DNA from: Acidobacteriota bacterium
GTDB lineage: Bacteria; Acidobacteriota; JAAYUB01; JAMOQF01
Length of the DNA: 10,587 nucleotides
Direction: 5' to 3'
NCBI GenBank assembly: GCA_027040585.1
Contig: JALULU010000153.1
Location: 1 to 10,587, forward strand
Below are positions 6,109 to 10,587 of this stretch, piece after piece (the stretch's first letter is position 1; each line of letters opens with the position of its first letter). The position numbers and the translations under genes are program-made. The notes beneath the pieces are model-generated. The model saw only the letters and a program-made list of their open reading frames with translations. It ran no database searches and was not told the DNA's origin.

Positions 6109-7080
6109 ATGGACATTTTTTCTAAGGATACAGAAGAAATATTTAATGAGATAAAAAAAGGTAACAGAATAATTCTTTCACGCACAATAACGCTTATTGA
6201 AAATGGAAATCCCTTTGGAACGGAAATACTAAAAACTGCATTCCACGAAACTGGAAAAAGCATCATCATCGGTATAACCGGAGCACCAGGAGCTGGAAAG
6301 AGTACCTTAGTAGATAAGTTAACCACAGAAATCAGGAAAAAGGGAAAAACTGTAGCAATTATTGCAGTTGATCCCACAAGTCCATTTACCGGTGGAGCAA
6401 TATTGGGAGATAGGTTGAGAATGCAAAAGCATTCTATAGATGATGGTGTTTTTATTAGAAGCATGGCCACAAGGGGAAATTTAGGGGGACTTGCATCCTC
6501 TACTGACGATGTCATCACACTTTTAGATGCAGCAGGGTTTGATTATATAATTGTTGAAACCGTTGGGGTTGGTCAGGATGAAATAGATATTGTTAAGAGT
6601 GCTCATCTATCCATTGTTGTAATGGTTCCTGGAATGGGAGATGATATCCAGGCTATAAAAGCAGGAATTATGGAAATAGCTGACATATTTGTTATAAACA
6701 AATCTGATCATCCAGGTGTTGAAAAAATTGAACAGGAGTTGAATTTTATTCTAATGCTCTCGGGCAAGCCAAAAGAAGAATTACCAGAAATTATAAAAAC
6801 AGTCGCTACCAGTGGAAAAGGTGTCGATCATCTATTCAACACAGTAGAAAAGAGAGGAAAAGAATTGCTTAGCTCAAATAAATATTCCAAATACCACAAG
6901 GAACTTTTAAAAGATAAGCTTGTCCGCCATATGAAAGAAAAACTTTTTGAAAAATTTAGAACTAATGTGGGGTTAAATATTGAAGAAGAGGTTAGCAAAA
7001 TTTTAAATGAAAAGAAAAGCCCCTACCAGATTGCAGAAGAAAAAATTTCATCCTTTTTGGAGAAATGTTATGGAGACTAA
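6109..7080 (+). CDS. meaB: Methylmalonyl-CoA mutase-associated GTPase MeaB
   Basis: A 323-residue G3E-type P-loop GTPase of the MeaB/ArgK family, the usual length. Seen: the P-loop GAPGAGKST (58-66), VDPTSPFTGGAILGDR (87-102), MATRGNLGGL (119-128), ETVGVGQDE (150-158) and the base-recognition motif NKSD (197-200), then a helical C-terminal arm (about 255-320) that serves dimerisation in the family. MeaB protects and reloads the adenosylcobalamin-dependent methylmalonyl-CoA mutase, gating cofactor transfer and removing inactive cofactor. Its relatives serve isobutyryl-CoA and ethylmalonyl-CoA mutases, so the exact partner is inferred; the adjoining epimerase favours methylmalonyl-CoA mutase. 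The mutase itself is not in the window. ATG at 6109 follows GAGG with a five-base gap. It leads the rightward operon and overlaps the epimerase gene by 11 bases. Confidence 0.95.
   Translation: MDIFSKDTEEIFNEIKKGNRIILSRTITLIENGNPFGTEILKTAFHETGKSIIIGITGAPGAGKSTLVDKLTTEIRKKGKTVAIIAVDPTSPFTGGAILGDRLRMQKHSIDDGVFIRSMATRGNLGGLASSTDDVITLLDAAGFDYIIVETVGVGQDEIDIVKSAHLSIVVMVPGMGDDIQAIKAGIMEIADIFVINKSDHPGVEKIEQELNFILMLSGKPKEELPEIIKTVATSGKGVDHLFNTVEKRGKELLSSNKYSKYHKELLKDKLVRHMKEKLFEKFRTNVGLNIEEEVSKILNEKKSPYQIAEEKISSFLEKCYGD
7059..7062 (+). promoter_or_regulatory. Shine-Dalgarno site that sets the epimerase start at ATG 7070
   Basis: GGAG lies inside the last codons of meaB, seven bases before ATG 7070. 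The open frame extends upstream to 7007, but that extra part reads as a basic, non-conserved tail in the meaB shadow. Confidence 0.65.
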
Positions 7081-7480
7081 ATTTTTGAAAATAGATCATA
7101 TAGGAATTGCAATAAACTCACTTGAAGAAGTCTCAAAACTTTTTCCTATTATCTCAGGAATTAAAGATGTAGAAATGGAAGACATTTCTGAACAAAAGGT
7201 GAAAGTTGCAATGTTTAAATGTGGTGAGTCAAAAATAGAATTTTTAATGCCAACATCTGAAGATTCACCAATATCAAAATTCATAAATAAAAAAGGGAAT
7301 GGAATTCACCATATAGCCTTTGAAGTAGAAAATTTAGAGGAAAAATTAAAAGAGTTAAAAAATTTAGATATAAAATTAATTGATAAAACCCCAAGAAAAG
7401 GTGCTGGGGGTAAAAAAATCGCATTTATTCACCCCCACTCTACAATGGGAATTTTAATAGAACTATGTGAACATATATAG
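7070..7480 (+). CDS. mce: Methylmalonyl-CoA epimerase
   Basis: A 136-residue vicinal-oxygen-chelate protein, the normal size for methylmalonyl-CoA epimerase, which interconverts the (2S) and (2R) forms between propionyl-CoA carboxylase and the mutase. It is made of two βαβββ units. Candidate metal ligands are H10 in KIDHIGIA, E57 in KIEFLMP, H80 or H81 in GIHHIAFEV, and E131 in ILIELCE. The segment KGAGGKKIAFIHP (110-122) and the C-terminal PHSTMGILIELCE are also typical. The start at 7070 is chosen because the conserved sequence begins there and a GGAG site precedes it. The 11-base overlap with meaB indicates coupled translation and a shared pathway. Confidence 0.93.
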   Translation: METKFLKIDHIGIAINSLEEVSKLFPIISGIKDVEMEDISEQKVKVAMFKCGESKIEFLMPTSEDSPISKFINKKGNGIHHIAFEVENLEEKLKELKNLDIKLIDKTPRKGAGGKKIAFIHPHSTMGILIELCEHI

Positions 7481-7488
7481 GAGGTAAC

Positions 7489-8352
7489 ATGAATAATATT
7501 AAAATAGGTATAATCGGTGGCACTGGACTCTATTCCATGAAAGATTTAACCGATATAGAGGAAGTAAAAGTTGAAACTCCCTTTGGAGAGACAAGTGATA
7601 ATTACATAGTAGGAACATTGGAAGGTAAAAGAGTTGCTTTTCTTTCGAGACACGGGAGAGGTCATAAATTTATTCCAAGTGAAGTAAACTATAGAGCAAA
7701 TATTTATGGATTTAAAAAACTTGGTATAAAAGAAATAATCTCCATTTCATCTGTAGGTTCTTTAAAAGAGGAACATAAACCTCTTGACATTTTAATCCCT
7801 GACCAATTTGTGGATCTCACAAAAAAAAGAAAATCAACCTTTTTTGGAAATGGTATAGCCGCTCATGTCCAATTTGGAAATCCTACTTGTTCGGAATTAA
7901 CTTCCTATGTGGAAAAAGCTGCCAAATCTCTTGAAATACCTATTAAAGTTGGTGGAACTTATGTAAATATGGAAGGACCTCAATTTTCTACAAAAGCTGA
8001 AAGTAATATGTATAGAACTTTTGGGTTTGACATGATTGGTATGACCTGCGCTACTGAAGCTAAATTGGCAAGAGAGGCTGAAATATGTTATGTGGCCATT
8101 TCATTTATCACAGATTATGATTGCTGGAAGGAAAGTGAAGAAGAAGTTAGCGTTGAATTAGTTATTCAAAATCTGCAAAAAAATATTGAAAATGCAAAGA
8201 AACTTATTAAAGAGACAGTTACTCTCCTACCTGAAGAGAGAAATTGTGCATGCCACAATGCACTTAAAGATGCAATTATTTCAGATAAATCCTTAATTCC
8301 ACCTAAAGTTAAGGAGGAATTAAGTATAATAATTAAGAAATATTTAGAATAA
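7489..8352 (+). CDS. mtnP: S-methyl-5'-thioadenosine phosphorylase
   Basis: A 287-residue family-2 nucleoside phosphorylase (PNP/MTAP). Seen: phosphate-binding GGTGLY (10-15) and SRHGRGH (53-59), NMEGPQFST (160-168), and DYDCW (209-213). The Asp pair D209/D211 is the mark of 6-aminopurine (adenine-type) substrates and separates MTAP from guanosine/inosine PNPs, which have Asn. A CxC motif (C253, C255 in NCACHNAL) near the C-terminus recalls the one in archaeal MTAP II. The reaction turns 5'-methylthioadenosine plus phosphate into adenine and 5-methylthioribose-1-phosphate, clearing a by-product of polyamine synthesis and other SAM-using reactions; related enzymes also take 5'-deoxyadenosine or adenosine. 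ATG 7489 follows a perfect AGGAGGT (7479-7485), eight bases after the epimerase stop. Confidence 0.93.
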   Translation: MNNIKIGIIGGTGLYSMKDLTDIEEVKVETPFGETSDNYIVGTLEGKRVAFLSRHGRGHKFIPSEVNYRANIYGFKKLGIKEIISISSVGSLKEEHKPLDILIPDQFVDLTKKRKSTFFGNGIAAHVQFGNPTCSELTSYVEKAAKSLEIPIKVGGTYVNMEGPQFSTKAESNMYRTFGFDMIGMTCATEAKLAREAEICYVAISFITDYDCWKESEEEVSVELVIQNLQKNIENAKKLIKETVTLLPEERNCACHNALKDAIISDKSLIPPKVKEELSIIIKKYLE

Positions 8353-8357
8353 CATTA

Positions 8358-8363
8358 GTGAGG
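8358..8363 (+). promoter_or_regulatory. Shine-Dalgarno site that sets the PfkB kinase start at ATG 8370
   Basis: GTGAGG lies six bases before ATG 8370. The GTG in it is itself an in-frame start codon that would add four residues (MRLN), but it has no ribosome site of its own at proper distance, so it is read as part of the ribosome site. Confidence 0.6.
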
Positions 8364-8369
8364 TTAAAT

Positions 8370-9299
8370 ATGGACTTAGTAATTGTAGGATCAGTAGCCT
8401 TTGATACGATTAAAACGCCTTATGGCTTTGTAAACAGAGTTTTGGGGGGATCAGCCACTTATTGTAGCATATCGTCGAGTTTCTTTTCTAAAGATGTAGG
8501 TGTTGTAGCTGTTGTAGGTGAAGATTTCGACAACAAATACCTTAGATATTTTTTAGACAAGGGTATCGATATAAGAGGGATTGAAAAAAGAAAAGGCAAA
8601 ACCTTCTTTTGGGAAGGGGAATACTCAGATAATTTAAATGATGCCAAAACTCATAAAACTGAATTAAATGTATTTAAAGATTTTAACCCTACTCTTCCCG
8701 GGGAATATGAAAACTGTAAATACCTCTTTCTTGCTAATATTGATCCCGATCTACAAAATAAGGTCATTCAAAAGGTAAAAAATCCCAAATTCATTGGCTT
8801 AGATACCATGAATTTCTGGATACAAAACAAAAAGGATTCTCTCTTAAATGTTTTAAAACAGATAGATCTTTTGTTTATAAATGAGGGAGAAGCAAAACTT
8901 CTAACTGAGGAATCTAATACAATAGTAGCGGGGAAAAAAATTTTAGAATTGGGAGTAAGCAGGGTTTTAATCAAAAGAGGAGAATATGGGGCAATTTTAA
9001 TGGAAAAGGATAATGTCTTTTTGATCCCAGCTTTTCCACTTGAAAAAGTAATCGATCCAACTGGCGCTGGAGACACATTTGCCGGGGGATTCATGGGATA
9101 TTTAGCAGCTACTGAAGATAAATCATTTGAAAATCTAAAAAATTGTATTCTGGCTGGAACTATCATGGCATCTTTTAACATTGAAGACTTTTCCATAAAA
9201 AGATTAAACTCCATTGGCTTTAGCGAAATAAAAAAAAGGATGGTAAAATATATAAAATCAATTAGTTTAGATGGAGAAAAATTTTTAAAACAAATTTAA
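8370..9299 (+). CDS. PfkB/ribokinase-family sugar or nucleoside kinase
   Basis: A 309-residue ribokinase-fold kinase. The N-terminal GGSATYCSISSSFF (26-39) is the substrate-side signature, with Tyr where many family members have Asn. NEGEAKLL (171-178) is the NxxE motif. IDPTGAGDTFAGGF (228-241) is PfkB signature 2 with the anion hole and catalytic D235. It transfers phosphate from ATP or ADP to a sugar or nucleoside hydroxyl; the substrate cannot be read from the sequence. A gene of this type right after a methylthioadenosine phosphorylase hints at nucleoside or ribose-1-phosphate salvage: some archaeal PfkB members phosphorylate ribose-1-phosphate or nucleosides. It is separated from mtnP by 17 bases and surely shares its transcript. 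ATG 8370 is preferred over GTG 8358. The family call is firm, the substrate open. Confidence 0.9.
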   Translation: MDLVIVGSVAFDTIKTPYGFVNRVLGGSATYCSISSSFFSKDVGVVAVVGEDFDNKYLRYFLDKGIDIRGIEKRKGKTFFWEGEYSDNLNDAKTHKTELNVFKDFNPTLPGEYENCKYLFLANIDPDLQNKVIQKVKNPKFIGLDTMNFWIQNKKDSLLNVLKQIDLLFINEGEAKLLTEESNTIVAGKKILELGVSRVLIKRGEYGAILMEKDNVFLIPAFPLEKVIDPTGAGDTFAGGFMGYLAATEDKSFENLKNCILAGTIMASFNIEDFSIKRLNSIGFSEIKKRMVKYIKSISLDGEKFLKQI

Positions 9300-9320
9300 C
9301 TCTTTTATATCTTTAATATA

Positions 9321-9329
9321 TGATATAAT
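9321..9329 (+). promoter_or_regulatory. Perfect extended -10 box upstream of the 81-residue protein gene
   Basis: TGATATAAT is a TGn plus consensus TATAAT. No good -35 box lies 16-18 bases upstream (TCTTTT around 9301), as is common for extended -10 promoters. The expected start at about 9336 falls inside the ribosome site GGGTGG (9335-9340), so the message would be nearly leaderless, or the box is a chance match in AT-rich DNA. Confidence 0.45.
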
Positions 9330-9344
9330 GAAAAGGGTGGATGT

Positions 9345-9590
9345 ATGATAGATAAAGATGGAATATTACAGAAGCTGACAAAGGGTTTAGCAAATTCACT
9401 TGAGGAAAATTCTAAACTAAGGGAGGCTTTAGAGGAAATTTTAAGCAATGGTTACGAAGTTACCATATTTAGATCCCCTTCTAATAAAGATATTTCTATT
9501 GAAATTAAAAGGCACTCAAGGCTTAAATTTAACCTAACACATGATGACCAGGTATTTCTAAAATCAATAAAAATAAAAATTGACGATTAA
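9345..9590 (+). CDS. Small hypothetical protein, 81 residues
   Basis: I do not recognise this protein. Residues 1-35 are predicted by eye to form an amphipathic helix (LQKLTKGLANSLEENSKLREALEEIL), and the rest looks like three or four short β-strands (YEVTIFRS, ISIEIKRH, LKFNLTHD, IKIKID). It has no signal peptide, membrane segment, cysteine or known motif, and is charged and probably cytoplasmic. ATG 9345 follows GGGTGG with a four-base gap. The gene sits 45 bases after the kinase and 61 bases before the FecR/DUF6600 gene on the same strand, with its own possible extended -10 promoter. The clean ribosome site, the ordinary residue mix and the fit between neighbours suggest a real gene. Confidence 0.7.
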   Translation: MIDKDGILQKLTKGLANSLEENSKLREALEEILSNGYEVTIFRSPSNKDISIEIKRHSRLKFNLTHDDQVFLKSIKIKIDD

Positions 9591-9651
9591 TTGAACATTT
9601 TTCTCCATTTCAAATCTAACTATATGTAAGGCTAAAAAAGAGGTGAAAAAA

Positions 9652-10587
9652 ATGAAAAAATATTTAATTTTAGTTTTATCGCTTTTAACATTTTTCACCA
9701 TACTTTTGGCAAATGACTCCTATTATCAACAAATACCAAGAATAAGTTATGTAAAAGGAAATGTCCAAATAGAAGATCAAAATGGGGGGTGGAGCAATTG
9801 TAATTTAAATTTACCTGTTATTCAGGGAAATAGAATAGTAACTGGGCCTGACGGAAGAGTTGAAATCGAATTTGATGATGGTTCTGCTTTCAGGGCAAAT
9901 TCTAACAGTGAGTTTTTTATTGCAGTTTTAAGTTCAGATTATGAAAAAATTGAAGTTGTTTCGGGAAGTTTTATTTTAAAGACAGTTTCTGATATAGAGT
10001 ATGAAACAATATGTTCAACTGGAAATATTCTCGTTAAAGAGCCTTCAAATGTTAGAATTGATGTTAAGAGGAGTGGTGAAATCAAAATTTTCGTGAGAGA
10101 AGGTAGAGCATTTTTTAGAAATGAATTTCACGACAAAAGAATAAAAGAAGGAAGGGGATTATATATTTACAACGGAGGTCGTGAATATTCAAAGATTTAC
10201 TCTCAAAATCTTGACGATTTTGATTTCTGGAGCGACAGAAGAGATTCAAGATATACTTACAGTGAATCAAGGAAATATATACCATCTTCTAATATTTATG
10301 TTGGAATATATGATTTAGACCACTATGGCAGATGGGTCTTTTTAGATGATTATGGGTATTGTTGGTCACCTGCGATTTATGATGCCGAATGGGCACCATA
10401 TAGATATGGATACTGGAGATACTGTAACCCGTGGGGATGGACATGGATTTCCTATGAGCCCTGGGGATGGTTACCCTATCACTATGGTAGGTGGTTTTTT
10501 TCATCTGGCTTTGGCTGGGTTTGGATTCCCGGACGCCACTGGGGGGTATCCTTTTGGTCACCCGGTCTTGTAAGATTCAGTATATGG
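9652..10587 (+). CDS. Secreted FecR-domain / DUF6600 protein (3' end outside window)
   Basis: The frame stays open from ATG 9652 to the window edge, giving 312 residues. AGAGGTG (9639-9645) six bases upstream sets the start. Residues 1-20 are a signal peptide (MKK, then a hydrophobic stretch ending LLA), with cleavage likely before N21. Residues 31-155 look like a FecR-type β-domain (VKGNVQIED, VTGPDGRVEIEFDDGS, VVSGSFILK, TGNILVKE, VREGRAFF). About 215-312 is a Trp/Tyr/Gly-rich region typical of DUF6600, with repeated PYRYGYW and PYHYGRW, GWTW and GWVW, and EPWGW. Proteins with this pair of domains are exported and their function is not established; they are frequent in Acidobacteriota-like and Deltaproteobacterial genomes. 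A role at the cell surface or in the periplasm is inferred. The family's C-terminus is often low-complexity; here it lies outside the window. Confidence 0.85.
   Translation, partial: MKKYLILVLSLLTFFTILLANDSYYQQIPRISYVKGNVQIEDQNGGWSNCNLNLPVIQGNRIVTGPDGRVEIEFDDGSAFRANSNSEFFIAVLSSDYEKIEVVSGSFILKTVSDIEYETICSTGNILVKEPSNVRIDVKRSGEIKIFVREGRAFFRNEFHDKRIKEGRGLYIYNGGREYSKIYSQNLDDFDFWSDRRDSRYTYSESRKYIPSSNIYVGIYDLDHYGRWVFLDDYGYCWSPAIYDAEWAPYRYGYWRYCNPWGWTWISYEPWGWLPYHYGRWFFSSGFGWVWIPGRHWGVSFWSPGLVRFSIW

Noticed and set aside
6078..6518. Minus-strand open frame of 146 codons
   Set aside because: Opposite the first part of meaB, whose P-loop and other GTPase motifs are intact; shadow of a conserved gene.
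7007..7069. N-terminal extension of the epimerase to ATG 7007
   Set aside because: The 21 extra residues are basic and unlike the family, lie in the meaB coding region, and the GGAG site fits ATG 7070 instead.
8768..9214. Minus-strand open frame of 148 codons
   Set aside because: Antisense to the PfkB kinase, which carries intact signature motifs; no family features of its own.
9591..9651. Possible promoter TTGAAC (9591-9596) before the FecR/DUF6600 gene
   Set aside because: No -10 hexamer at 16-18 bases; the nearest AT-rich boxes are 20 to 24 bases away, so it was not listed as a feature.
10289..10573. Two overlapping open frames, one on each strand (10289-10561 minus, 10346-10573 plus)
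   Set aside because: Both are shadows of the DUF6600 region, whose frame from 9652 is open to the window edge and preceded by a signal peptide.
1..10587. CRISPR array, insertion sequence, prophage, tRNA or rRNA
   Set aside because: No regularly spaced repeats, no transposase or integrase frames, no terminal inverted repeats, and nearly all the DNA is covered by assigned genes.

Overview
The window comes from an AT-rich bacterium (roughly one third G+C by eye) with good Shine-Dalgarno sites and tightly packed genes. It has a PknB-like Ser/Thr kinase, a DprE1/DprE2-type epimerase pair, the B12-linked MeaB and methylmalonyl-CoA epimerase, and an exported FecR/DUF6600 protein. This mix fits an uncultivated Gram-negative lineage, for example a low-GC relative of Acidobacteriota/Aminicenantes. 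That placement is a guess; no rRNA or other marker gene is present.

Left part (1-6009, minus strand). Six genes read leftwards from about 6009 with overlaps or gaps of at most 9 bases, so they look like one operon. In order of transcription they are: dprE1-like FAD oxidase; dprE2-like short-chain reductase; a membrane-anchored Ser/Thr kinase with helical repeats; yjbQ; a divergent ParB-like protein; and a response-regulator receiver domain cut by the window edge. The first two probably carry out the two-step C2' epimerisation of a polyprenyl-phospho-pentose for the cell envelope. The last four are signalling or unassigned genes, and how they relate to the first two is unclear.

Middle (6010-6108). 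A 99-base divergent intergenic region holds the likely promoters for both directions and a short palindrome.

Right part (6109-9299, plus strand). Four metabolic genes form a second likely operon: meaB (G-protein chaperone of methylmalonyl-CoA mutase), methylmalonyl-CoA epimerase, 5'-methylthioadenosine phosphorylase and a PfkB-family kinase. The first two belong to the propionyl/methylmalonyl-CoA pathway, although the mutase itself is not here. The last two suggest nucleoside or ribose-phosphate salvage. An unrecognised 81-residue protein (9345-9590) follows behind a perfect extended -10 box. The window ends inside a secreted FecR/DUF6600 protein (9652-10587).

No tRNA, rRNA, CRISPR array, insertion sequence, phage gene or convincing terminator was seen. 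No gene-free stretch exceeds 300 bases. I found no clear new multi-gene system. The most unusual items are the mixed envelope/signalling operon, the orphan ParB-like protein and the membrane kinase.
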